Assembly (NCBI GenBank): GCA_905250075.1
Contig: CAJNOP010000001.1
Location: 4,188,514-4,252,513 of the forward strand
Source of the DNA: Rotaria sp. Silwood1
Taxonomy: Eukaryota; Rotifera; Eurotatoria; Philodinida; Philodinidae
Direction of reading: 5' to 3'
Length of the DNA stretch: 64,000 nucleotides
Shown piece by piece: positions 36,913 to 49,440 of the stretch. The notes beneath the pieces were generated by a model. It saw only the letters and a program-made list of their open reading frames with translations. It was not told the origin of the DNA and did not search any database. The translations under genes were made by a program, and so were the position numbers. How positions within the stretch are numbered: position 1 is the first letter of the stretch; every line of letters begins with the position of its first letter.

Positions 36913-39900
36913 ATGGTTAGTTTAAATACACAAAATAGTCGAAGTGGAGGAGTAAGTTAGTTTTTGTTTTGTATTATTTATTGTTTTTTTTTTTTCTCTT
37001 CTTGTCAAGGCAATGTCATTTGAGGATCGATTGATACATGCAAATGATGAAATCATAACAGAAAATACTCCACTTATTATTGGTATTGAACAATATTATC
37101 GACCAATACGAACAACTGCTTTTATTATTATTCATATTTTACTTGCAGTAAAAACAAAAAAGAAAAAGAAAAATATTTATGTAAAATGTTTTTTTTTCTG
37201 TTTTGTTTTAGATTATATTTGAAACGGTGATTGTATTATTTCCGTTTTTATGCTATGATAAAAGAATTGCAGACGTATGTGATCATCACTCTCCGTATAA
37301 TATTTCATTATATATACATGCTGGTTTTTATATTATCAGTGTTATTTTTGATCGGTATGATTAAGAGAAATTTCAATATGAAAAAATTTTTAAGAATAAT
37401 TATTTAATGAACTTTTTTCAATGTAGATCCTGAATAGATAAAGGGTGATTGAAAAGTTTCGATCTCTCTCGTAATAAATCTATGATATCTATAGCAAACT
37501 TATATGAAGTTATTGATCAAATTATGTCATTTCGTAGAGAAAGATTAGAGCTATCATCTGAAAAAAAATTTGTTCGAAATACATAAATCTATTACAATCT
37601 TATGGTCATTTTACTAATCTTGAGTAAAAAGTTTTACATTACATTTTTTGAAAAAAGCAAAAAAAATCTTTAATGTTTAAGTCGAGCCAAATATTATTTT
37701 CTACATGTTTTTAATAGATATTTTTATGTGATTCGATAGAATTCAACAAACTCTACAAAAATATGAATATGGGAAAAAAAAACATTTGAATCCTACTTCT
37801 AATATAAAACTCGAATGAAAGCACGCAAACTAATAAAAATCTTGCATATCTTTCATGAGATAGTACGCTTAAGATTCAAAAACTTTAGTTGATCGACTGT
37901 TAGTTGATGTTTTGAGATGCATTATTACATACGAAAGTTGAAAATATCTATTCTGAGCTGCCTGAATAGATGGAACAGTCAATCAGCTAACATTTTTAAA
38001 AGATCAACTTACTCTCTGTGATATTTGATACATGAAATTATTATTAATTCTTCTGCTTTTCTTTAAGTTTTATAGTGAAAATAAGATCAAATATTTTGTA
38101 AACATATATATTCTTTTAGAGCTTGTCGAACTCTCTTGAATCATTTAAAAAAATTTAGAATACAATATGTTGCTTAAGATGTTACAAACATATTTTGTTT
38201 TTTTTTCAAAAAATGTAATGAAAAAATTTTCACTCAAGATTAGTAAAATAACCATAAGATTGTAATCGATTTAGGTATTTCGAACAAATTTTTTTCAGAA
38301 AATAGCTCTAATCTTCCTTTACAAAATGACATAATTTGATCAATAACTTCATATGAGTTTGCTATAGATATCATCGATTTACTGAGGGAGGTCGAAACTT
38401 TTCAAACGCCCTTTATTTTTAATGTTTTGCAAAACATATTTTAGTCAACATAAAACAGAGTGATATTTTCCCAGAAATATTTTTTCATGAACCGTTTGAT
38501 ATTAAGAACGATTGAGAATGGTTTTAAAAAATAGATTATACGAATTACAATTAATGTCATTCATGAGAAACTGTTTTCAACGGTCACATGACTGAATGCA
38601 AGTAATAAAAATAGTTTCTACGACTAACAGTGAAATAACCGATTGTATTCATGCTTGATTGAATATCTAAGATGAAAGAAGAATAATGACTAAATGAGTT
38701 GTAGTATGGCAATAAGGTATTCTGAACTCATAGCCAATTGTAAATTCAATTGGTTGCACCCACTTTGTATGGATGAAGTTTGACTATAAGTATGTCTCTA
38801 TAGAATGACAAACATCTAGATAAGGTTCGGGCCAATGATTTTATTGTGTTGTTATCTGAAATTCTACGTATGTTTTCTTTTTATCAGCAACATCGTTTGT
38901 GAAGAAAAATGAAAAGGATAAGCTTCTTGTTACATAAATACATCAATATTATGATTGAGAAGAATAATTGGCTTGCATCTGTTCAAAATTCTTTTTCGTC
39001 TGATACAAGATTGCCTTCGTTTCAAGTTAAAAAAAACGGAAACAATGCAGAAAGCTTTCAAAATATAATAAATAATATATCAAGAAAATGAATACTTTAT
39101 TCAGCACATCCTTTTTTTAAATATACTTAAATTCACTATTTAAATAGTTTTCTGTTAGCAATTGTTTTTGAGACAACAGATGTTTTTGTGATAATGAAGT
39201 ATTTCAACGAATTTATATTTCTGCAGCTATTAAATCTGATGACTTTGAATTGCAAAAGATCTCTAGACGAATTTATCTTCCTGTAACCGATGGTTTCAAT
39301 CATAATGATATCTCATCAGATATTTCTAGAAATACAATTAATTATATTTTCAAAGTTTTTTTTTTTCTTACTTAAAATTAAACTTAATTGTTTTATGTAG
39401 TGTATATCATTATCATCAAGATTTATCACGACGTGATGGCTATCTTGATTTTTATCGTCGAACAAGAAATTTAAGACGTACTCCTTTAATAATAATTTCA
39501 ACAGGTAATAACTCTAAATTTTAAGTTTTTTTTTTTTTTTTTTTAATATTTTTTTATAATTCATAAAGGTAATGCAATTCTTGTTGCTATGATCAAATTA
39601 GTTGAAGATTATCAATCATCAATTTTACCACTTCAACCATGGCATTGTCTTGCAATTCTAACAACAATTGAAGTAATTATTATGTTAATTGTACTTCTAT
39701 GGTATCTTAGTAAGAAATTAAAAATAATCATTTTAATATTATGTTATCTGTGTTTGTTTTTTATTTATTTTGTTTTAAAGTTATTACCATTAAATTTAAT
39801 AGAGAACATATTCCTCCAGATGCTGCACTTGATGATTTACTTTCGACTTTTGCTTCATTACAAACATCAACTAATACAATTGGTTTTCGGTATGCCGTGT

Positions 39901-40102
39901 TTTTTTTAGATTGAATTAATTATTTATATAGATATATTCTATCTTAATTTTTTCTAGTGATGAAACTTATACAGAAAATGTTCTTGAAAAACAAGCCGAT
40001 TTAATTCGATATTTACATGAACGTAATGATCATTTAGCTCGTCTTGTTCATCAATTTAAAGAACAATTAAATACTCAACAACCTTCAACAATTGTTACTT
40101 AG
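36913..40102 (+). CDS. TMEM192: TMEM192, lysosomal membrane protein (7 exons)
   Basis: Exons 36913-36951, 37010-37147, 37212-37354, 39401-39504, 39569-39709, 39781-39889 and 39958-40102 join in frame to 272 residues, close to the human 271. Four TM helices are visible (IIIHILLAIIFETVIVLF, YIHAGFYIISVIF, a third at ISTGNAILVAM, and LAILTTIEVIIMLIVLLWY). The cytosolic loop HYHQDLSRRDGYLDFYRRTRN matches the family signature, and the C-terminal helix EKQADLIRYLHERNDHLA is the conserved coiled-coil dimerisation segment. The N-terminus contains TENTPLI, a plausible lysosomal sorting dileucine-like motif. Intron 3 (37355-39400) is 2 kb long because it carries a transposon-like element. It lies 76 nt after an FCP1-like gene on the same strand, probably as second cistron. 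Confidence 0.9.
37441..38413. mobile_element. 973 bp non-autonomous DNA transposon with long TIRs and TA duplication
   Basis: The ends are near-perfect inverted copies: left AAGGGTGATTGAAAAGTTTC, right (minus strand) AAGGGCGTTTGAAAAGTTTC. The repeat continues inward for about 215 bp (for example ATGAAGTTATTGATCAAATT and TTTTACTAATCTTGAGT in both arms) at roughly 90% identity. TA flanks both sides (37439-37440 and 38414-38415), the insertion signature of Tc1/mariner-type transposases. The interior holds no transposase ORF, so it is a non-autonomous or foldback element. It inflates TMEM192 intron 3. Confidence 0.85.
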
Positions 40103-43100
40103 TATTATTTATTCATGACTAGTCGATCTTCTGACTAATATATATATATATTGCATTGTTTATTTAATTTTGTAGTTTGAACGATAGTATTTTGTTTAAG
40201 TATGGTTTATTTTAAAACAAATAAACGAAGCTTTTTCAGTTAAAAAAATCACATATGCATGTGTTGAAAAGAACTTTTTGTAACATATTGAAAAATTTTT
40301 GTTTTATAATAAACAAGCAAAATAATTAATTTAATTTCTGATATTAACAAATCTAAAAAAAGTGTTTCTCAAAAATTTGGAAAACTTGCTGATTGCAAAT
40401 TAAAAATTGAACTACATTTTATATATAAAGAATATTTTATAAAATATTGTCTCAAAAGGTTCCATCAATATTTCTATACAAAGAAGATTATTAACTCTGA
40501 ACTAAAAAAAATTTATACTTGAACATTGTGAGACAAGAATAAATAGTTTGCTTAATAAATCTAAAAATGGAATTAAAAGAATGAGTCTTAATCAGATCAG
40601 CAGCTGAAGTTAAGCATCATCTTGAAGAAAAACTAACTGAAAAAAAAAATAAGTAAAGCTTTTTTCGTCATAACGAAAATATTAGTTTTACTATGTCGGG
40701 TACGTTTGTGGAAAATTTCTAATATAATCCATCGAGTTGGTCAAAAACAAGGACTCCAAGTTCTGACTATGTGCTTAGTCGTATTGTCGTTTTTATCTAT
40801 GATGACATTTTTGCTATAATAAAACTTCTTTTACAAATTGAGATAATATTTTTGGACCATCCATTGTATAAATACATTTATCAGTTAAATTCTGTTTTTC
40901 ATACTAAACTGATGGGTTATATTTTATTAGTAAAAAACTCTTTTGTATATTTTGACTAAACATATACCTTTCAATTTTTCGAACACAATACTCACTTTAG
41001 AGTCAATTACTTATAAAAAACCAGAGACAATGTAGTTAGCTAAAACCATCTCGAAATCTTACGATGAAATCAAATATGAACAATAAATTAAAGCATGGAT
41101 GAAACTTAATAATAAATAAAATTATTCAAAAGATTTGACTAAGAGTAAGTATACTTAATAAGTTATGATTATATGGATGTATTTTCTTCAAATCAAGGCA
41201 TGCTCAGTTCTCTAGTTCTATTTTTTTTTACTCTTCACCTAGTTCTTTGTACTTCTTCCAGTACTTATATGAGAAAAAGCAATCAAATATGACACATTTC
41301 TACTACACTTGTCTAAAGTGAATTTCAGTCCAGCCGAAATGGTCTTGCATTGGCACTAAACGGCATCTCTTTAAATGATAAATACTCTAAATTAAGTTTT
41401 TTTCTGAATTAACGGAGAAGTCTATTAATTCCAAAGGCGATATTTAATTTAAACTGTGCATAGACTTCAATATCTTTTGAAAAATATGTCAGACTTAGGA
41501 AAAAAAAGTCTTCAATATGTTCATAACTCCACTGTACACTTCGTTTTTCGGTTTGATGACGAAAACATTTTGAATTTTTTTCGTTTTCTTGAAATCTTCT
41601 TATCATGCAAAGCCGTGTTGTGTAAGATGTTCATTATGATAATACTGTCCTGTACATGCATTGTTTGGTATGACATGCAAAAACAAAGAAAGCCGTAATT
41701 TGTTTACCTATTTTCTCTATATAATCATAATCTTAATCTATTTTTCTATGTCTACGATTAAACTCATCTAAAATTTGTACTAAAAAGATCAATGAACCAT
41801 CAAATTTTTGTTAATGATAAAACAAAATAAGATCAATTTCAATTATTTAATATATCTAGTTAGATTAAAATTTTTAAACCAAGATTCTTCATCTAGATAA
41901 ACAATTTCATTTACATTCATATCTCATTTTCATATATTCAATTTTTTGACTTTTAGTTTTCAATGAATGACTGAACATTGCATGTCCAATTATTGGTCTA
42001 TTTTATGATGACTATCATCTCATATGATTTTATGCAGATCTACTGTTATAAAGTCCCAATAGAGCAAATATTGAATTCTGACATCGATCATCATATATAA
42101 TATTATGTCAAACATCTTCTTCTTCTAACTAATTGAATAAAAGAGATACTACTCTATAGTCAATGTTCATGTCAAACAAATCTCTTGTGTTGAATACCAA
42201 ATATGAAAAAGAGATGAAATCACATTACATATTATATACAATCCAGCTAATTGATATTCATTTATTATAATAGAGCTTTTCTTTTACAGTATAGAGTACC
42301 ACCCTTTATGCCATCATATGTGTCGATATCTTGACAAAAAAAGTAAACATAATATAATTGACGCAATCATCTCAATGCCCTTGATGAGCATAAATAAACA
42401 CCTATCATATAGCCATCTTTTTTTTCCTCCACGACAAATTATCCTAATCTGTTTTTTTTGTTTTGTCTCAATAGAAAAGATATGCGTAATAATTTTCACT
42501 AGGAAATGAGACCAACTCAATCATTCAATTGTCGGCGTCACACCATAATAAAGAAAAAAAACTATGATGAATCCGGATATGATGATAGAGAAAAAAAAAG
42601 TTTAAGCAATTGTAGACACTCTAATTAAAACGTCATACAGACTGAAGATGACTATTCTTTTTTTTTTCATTTTTTATGGAAATGATGAAGCCCTGTACGG
42701 TGTTATACATAGTGAATTAATAAGTTATACGTAATAAATTTCTTTTTCTTTTTGAAGATATGAAGTAAATATGAACAAATTTTTAAAGGTATGCATAAAA
42801 CAAATGAACAGAAGTATTTGTTTATGTAATATATATATATATATCAAGAAAAGACCAAAATTTCATTAGAATTTTTAAAGGTCAACATTTCAATTCATCG
42901 TTCTCTAAATCAAATTAAACATAGCCATAGGAGATCAATCCAATGAACATCTTGAGAAAATTAACGTTGAATTGTTCTCTGCCTTCTGAAAAAACATATA
43001 CAATTTAACTATCGGAAACTAAAGCTCAAGGGACAACCATCATAGTAATATGTCTGTCTTTTGTCGTCATTATTACACGGCCGATCATGGCAAATGACTT

Positions 43101-43583
43101 AATACATATATATATATATACAAACAGTATGTTTAAGTCGGAAAATGGAATTAAAAGAGTTCGATACATTGGTAACGGACTTGCATGCTATTATTTGACA
43201 TCTCGTTTTCTTTTATTCTATGGTCATTTTGACTATTGAGCAAAGAGACAAGAAGAGAAGGGGAGGAGAAGAGAAGAAGAAGAAAGAAGAAGAGGATGTA
43301 GCCGTTCATTCATTTCTCTCAATATAAGAACGCGTATTTATTCATCATCTTCATTGGTATAGGAGAGAAGAAATCATAATCATTTTTATCCTTTCAATCG
43401 AACTGATCCTCTTGGCTGTCATCTAGTTTATTTACAAATTCATTTCTATTCGGATCGAAAAAAAAAGAATACATAGAAATACTTATGTTGAACTTTAACT
43501 TGACGTAACGTAATAAAAAATTTCACCTCCACACTTCTATACAGATTAACGTATTCATTCGTTGGTACATTTCATTTTTACAA
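40103..43583. other. Intergenic region, about 3.5 kb, no supported gene
   Basis: Several frames of 60-80 codons are open but none has a recognisable domain or exon pattern. The region holds AT dinucleotide runs (near 42830-42845 and 43105-43125) and a polypurine tract at 43246-43300. The last kilobase is probably the promoter region of the Ig receptor that starts at 43584. Confidence 0.5.
43246..43300. repeat. Polypurine (GAA/GGA) tract upstream of the Ig receptor
   Basis: About 55 nt of almost pure purine on the plus strand (AGAGAAGGGGAGGAGAAGAG and similar), roughly 290 bp before the Ig receptor start. Such tracts can adopt triplex DNA or act as GAGA-type promoter elements, but nothing here proves a role. 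Confidence 0.6.
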
Positions 43584-46500
43584 ATGTATCAAGTGACAAT
43601 TTTCGGTAAGATTTTTTTTCATCTTTTCGTTGATAGTTTGTTTCTTTTTTTTCTTTGTTCTAAATTAAGATTACACAATAGTGTTCTAACTGACCTGAGG
43701 AAAAAATGATAGAGTCAATGGTTTTTATCATTTTCTTTTTATTGTATATGTCAGGAAATTTACATCTTCTGTTTGTTTCTGCATCATACTAGAAAAAGTC
43801 TTAATAGTAAAAAAAAAAAAAAAAGATAATAGATAGCTTTCATAATCGAATTTCTCTCAAGAAATATTTAATGTTTTGTTTTTCTTATTGAAATTAAATA
43901 TATATCTATCATGATGGATTTTCCAATTTGATTTTAAACACTTAACTTGATCAAATAAATCAATATGATTAATATCATATTGATGTATTTTTGACATATT
44001 GAAAGTGATAGAAAGAAACTAAAAAAAAAAGAAAACAATGATAATCGATTTGATTGAAATGAAAAAAAAATGTTTTGAATATTTGTTTAGTACTATTATT
44101 TATTATTATTATTGAATGTATTCAAGCATCAAAAATAGTTGGTACTAAAACTATTACAGAAAAACAAGGTAATGATGTAATACTTTCATGTCGATTTGAA
44201 CAATTAAATAAAGGAGATCGTGTTATGTGGTAAGAAGATATATATATATATATATAAATATAGAAAGAAATTTTTCTTTACTAATTATTGATTTTTTTTT
44301 TCTTAATTTTAATCAATAGGTCAAAAGATAGCGTTGTTTTATCTGTTAATGATGAAATAGCTGGTGATCGAAAAAAATATGAAATTATAAGCAAATATGA
44401 TTTAATGATTAAAACAGTAGCTGAACAGGATAGTGGAAAATATTTATGTCAAAATTTTGATCAAGTTGTAGCCATGAATATTCTATTAACTATTTTAAGT
44501 AAGTAGATTTCAAAGAAAAAAAAATTTTATTATTAAACATAAATATGTATTGATATCAATCATATATAAAATAGAGTTATGAATGAGAGTTATATTATAA
44601 TATGAATATTAATAATTTTAAGTATTTGAGTAAAGTAATAAAAAATTGATTTAAATTATGATAATATTCATAAGAATATATGAACGATCGTCTAACAGCT
44701 TGATAGCTAGCTATGCCTTAAGATTGAATAAGAAAGGTGAAGGTCAATAATTGATTGATGTCTGACCGTTTCTTAACTGTTCCTTCTTTTTTCTGATTCT
44801 AATCAAGAATACCAAGGTTAACATATTCTATTTTCTAAAATGTAAAGTATGTTTATATAACATTTTATTTTAGCTCGACCAACAAAACCTGATATACAAC
44901 AAACAAATAAAAGTTTAATTGAAAATACTATAGGAAAATTTCTTTGTTTAACACAAGGTGGAAATCCATTACCAACATTTAGTTGGTTAATTAATCAAAT
45001 AAAAATAAATGAGTAAGACATTCAAAAAAAAAACATTATTTCAATTTTTTTTTTTTTAATTTTAATAATTAGATCATTGTATATTATTCATTCTGATACA
45101 CGACAATCATATAGTGAATTATATTTATCATTAGAAAAACGTTTTCATAATGGTTTATTAACTTGTCAAATCGATAATCAAGCTTTAGATAAACCATTAA
45201 CTACTTCATATTCATTAAATATTGAATGTAAAGAAATTTTTTTTATAAATTTCTACTTATAGTTTTTGTTTTGTCGAAAATAGATAAACCAGAAGTTCGT
45301 TTACGTCATGCTCAAACAATTATTTCAAATCTAAATTTACTTGTTATTGAAGATGATCGTTTAACACTTCATTGTCAAATCGATTCAAATCCACCAATAT
45401 CTAAACCAATAACTTGGTTAAAAAATGGTGTATTAATTCCTGGTTTGTTGATTTTTCTTCATAAAATTTAAAAACATATTTTTTTTGTTTTAATCTAACT
45501 ATTTAGATAGTACTTCTTCTTCATTAATGTTACAAAATATAAAACGTAATGATGATGGTGAATATACATGTTTAGCATCAAATTCAATTGGCCATGGTCA
45601 ATCATCCGTATATATTCGTGTTCAATGTAAAATCAAAAAAAAAGAAAAAAAAAAGAATCTTTTTTTTTTTAAAAAGAATTTTTGTTTCTAGATTCACCAA
45701 TAGTTCAATTAAATGGTGGTGGATTAATAAATGAAAATGAAAAATTAATATTAATATGTAATGTAGATTCTTATCCATCAATTGATTATTATCAATGGTA
45801 TAAAAATAAACAACAATTAAATACAAGTTCATTAACATCTTCAATAATTATTGAAAAAGTATCAAAAGATGATGGAGGAATTTATATGTGTGTAGTTAAA
45901 AATACTTTGAAATATCCTAATGGAAGTTCTATTGAAATGTTGAATAGAACACAAACAAGAGTTATTGTTCAATGTAAGAGAAATATTTTTAGATCAAATT
46001 TTTTCATATACTGAAAACAAAAACTTCACTTTTAGATGCACCAAAAGTTTCTACACTATATCCAATCATAGCTGTTGATCTTCATACAACTAATATAAAA
46101 TTTCAATGTGATATCGATTCATATCCTGACTCAATAATTATTTGGACATTTAATAATAATGTTATATTTAATTCAAATAAATATTCTATTATACAAAATA
46201 AATCTTTATCGTATTTAATTATTCAACAAATACAATCTATAACAGATTATGGATTATATTCATGTAATGCATCAAATAAGTTAGGATATAATTCTACAAC
46301 TATCCAACTGAGATCAAAAGGTATATTGACATATAGTTTGATGTTTGAGATCGAATCATTTCTCATACTGTGTTTTGCTCTTTTGACGATCATTATCATA
46401 TCATATAGACATATATCTCCTAGTGTTCACAGGATGGAATTTTTGTTTTATGTTAATAGTTTATCAATCAATCATTTTCATCACAGTTGTTCATCATTTA

Positions 46501-49374
46501 ATGAAACGAAAACAAAAGAAAGAAAATTTTTTTTTTTCTTTTTGTTTTTTATTTAGGTGTACCAGAATCACCAACGGATTTGAATGTAACAGATATTACT
46601 TATTCAACGATTAGTTTGAGATGGAAACCAGGATTTGATGGTGGATGGCCACAATCGTTTCAAATTTCACTTGATAATTATGTATGGAACGAAATTAATC
46701 AAAGTCATTTTACATTTACAAGTGAGTTTGTTTTACATGGAATGATACTTAAATGATGTTGTAACACCATAGAAATGGATTGACATTCTCATAAAAATAT
46801 CTAATGAATTCATTTATAGTTAAGGAATTAGTTTATGAATAAGTAAGAACTGAATGATCTAATATGAATTGATAATAGTTAACGAGAAAACCTATTCAGC
46901 TGCTACCTTCTGATTTCGAGGATTTTTGCTAATAGATACTACAGAATATTCTAACAAAAAAAAACAAACTCTAAAAGGCTTTGAGTTCCTATTGCGATTT
47001 GACTGAGATGTTGAAGTTCTTTTACAGGCTCCATATTTTTAGAAAATTCATTTTTTCGAATTTTGATCTGAAACTTTATGAATATCAAAGAACTCAACTA
47101 GAATTTTTTCTATTAAAAAAATCAAAAACTTTTAATAAAGTATCTTCGAGATTTGAAATTTTCACGATATAGACCTTGTGCTATGGATAGTGTATGCAAC
47201 ATGCATCTTGTGAAAATTTCATGTCTTGAAGCCACTTTATTGAGAATTCTTACATTTTTCAGGGAAACTAGATACGGATACCGTTTCAGAGCGAAGTTCG
47301 AAAACACCAGTTTCTCAAAAACGTAGAATTCTAAAGGGACCTATAGAAAAAAATTCGTTTGCTTAATCAAATCTCAATAGGAAGCCAAATCCGTTTAATG
47401 TTTTTATTGGAACACTATATATATTATCTATAGGTCAAAAATCATTGAAATCACCAGGGAGCAACTGAAGAGAGTTACTCGTAAGAAATAAATAGCATCA
47501 TCCAAAATTCTTTTAGAATATAAGTATAGAATATTCTTTTCTTATTTCACACTTGTCCTATTGTTCTTAAAAGTATGAAACAGATAGAGTAGTTTCATTT
47601 AAGAATAAAAGATTTCAGTTTATTGTTAGACTAGTTTTCGTGTTTGTTAAATACTATTTGTTAAAAAGATTTTCTTGAGAAACATAAAAGTATGCAGCAT
47701 GAGAAATGTTTTTCTGAAATAAAAAGGAGTCAAAACCCGCTTTGAATTTCAATTCAAAGTTAACATAAATTACACACACTTTTAATGAAACATATTCATC
47801 GAAACGTCCATATTTTAGTTGATTATTAGCAAACATAAGTTTTCCTCCTATGCAGAACTGTTTACATAAAAAACATCTATAGTATACATAATCAAAGATG
47901 TATACATTACGGTGTTTCTTTCTTCATCGTCAAAGGAGATCTTCTTTCATTATTATGAAAGATGTTTTTATTTGAAATAGACACTTCCTACGAGGATGAA
48001 ATCAAATGAACAGATGAGGATATCCATAATCTTGAACCATATAAATTAGCTCGTTCGGATGCCGATATATTGTTTTTATGTCCATCAAAACTAACTTTTT
48101 AGATCTTCAACATTTGAAATATTATAATATAACTGTTCGAGCCTTTAATCAAGGGGGTCAAAGTGCAGCTATTGCATTTATTCGTGTTCGAACAAAAGAT
48201 GTACCAATAAAACAAGAAGGTTAGTTTTCAATGAAACTTCGGATAAATATAATTCATTTCTTATTAGATTTACCAATTATTGAACATTCATCATTACATT
48301 TATCAGAAAAAACAATTAATTATCGTTTAAATGAATCAAGTTTTACATCAATAAAAGTTTCATTATGTATTCGAATTGAAATCTATAATCGAACGAATCT
48401 ATGTCAACGTATTGTAACATCAAGTGGAGTTTTAAAAGTCAATGAAACGGATTTAAATAATATTATTAATATATCGATTTGTCTTGATCAATATGAAAGT
48501 TTTTGTGGAGAAATGTTTCCAGTTGAAATAAGTAAAAAAAAAATCTTTCTAAATGATTTATTTTGATAAAAATTGTCATATTCTAGAACGTGATGCATCA
48601 TTTGATTGGGTACTTATATTACTATTATCGATTATTACTGTTTTGTTTCTTATTCTATTTGGTCTTGGTATATTTTGTTTTATAATAAATCGTAAACGAT
48701 TACGAAATACTAATCATTCTCGAGGTATCATCATGATTTTTGTTTTAACTAACGTTTTTGTTTTTGCGGTATAAATATTTAGTTAGAATATCAAATAAAA
48801 TATCTTCAAACGATCCAGTTAGTACAAAATCAGTTATTTCTAATACGAACAGGTACATTTATAAAATAATAATAATAATAATAATAATTTATTTTAATAA
48901 TTTAATTATTAGTCCAACAAAATTTTTTTCAAATGTAACATATCCTGAACGACAACAGATACCATCATCTTATTCTAAATTAAATGATATTCAAAAATTT
49001 GATCAATTACAAGGTATATCATTTTTTTTTTTCAAAATCTAATTAATTAATAATAAAACTGAAATTCATTATCGTTTTATATAGTTACTACTGTTAATAA
49101 TCATCAATTATCAACTGGTTCAAGTGATCCAATATTATCGAATCCAAATTCATCTTCATTATCAGGTAGTGATCATTTAACAATAACAGATATGAATCCA
49201 ACTGATCTATCATCAATAGAAAATGATTTAAATGCTTCACAATCTCAACATATTAGCTATGGTTTTCCACATTATACAATAAAAAATCAAGAAGATAGCA
49301 TTGAAAGTGGTTATTCAGCATCATTAAAAAATTATCAACTAAATAAAAAAACTGTTTATGAAGTTGTCGTTTAG
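43584..49374 (+). CDS. Type I cell-adhesion receptor: five Ig domains, FN3, TM, cytoplasmic tail
   Basis: Sixteen exons (first 43584-43605, last 49085-49374) join in frame to 874 residues. Exons 1-2 make the signal peptide (MYQVTIFVLLFIIIIECIQA). Five Ig domains follow, each with its Cys pair and the D-x-G-x-Y-x-C type element (DSGKYLC, NDDGEYTC, KDDGGIYMC, TDYGLYSC), then an FN3 domain (VPESPTDLNVTDI, ISLRWKPG, YYNITVRAFNQGG), a Cys-containing juxtamembrane module, one TM (VLILLLSIITVLFLILFGLG) and a Ser/Thr-rich tail of about 150 residues ending YEVVV. Most introns at domain borders are phase 1. The order resembles nephrin, kirre or echinoid adhesion proteins; the tail end could be a hydrophobic PDZ ligand. 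A 1.38 kb intron (46722-48102) splits the FN3 domain. I give no symbol because the family branch is unclear. Confidence 0.88.
47025..47345. mobile_element. Decayed foldback element in the FN3 intron of the Ig receptor
   Basis: The two halves are inverted copies: TTTTCGAATTTTGATCTGAAAC on the left matches TTTTCGAACTTCGCTCTGAAAC on the minus strand of the right half, and AATAAAGTATCTTCGAGATT with GAAATTTTCAC matches AATAAAGTGGCTTCAAGACA with GAAATTTTCAC. Both strands therefore read similar short peptides. Arms are about 150 bp, diverged, nearly without a spacer. Confidence 0.55.
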
Positions 49375-49434
49375 ATTTTCAGTATTAGACAGTGACCATA
49401 TCTATGTAGAATTCCTTTTGTGTTGTGATGATGA

Positions 49435-49440
49435 AATAAA
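49435..49440 (+). terminator. Poly(A) signal of the Ig receptor
   Basis: AATAAA lies about 60 nt after the stop codon at 49374, in AT-rich 3' flanking sequence. Confidence 0.5.
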
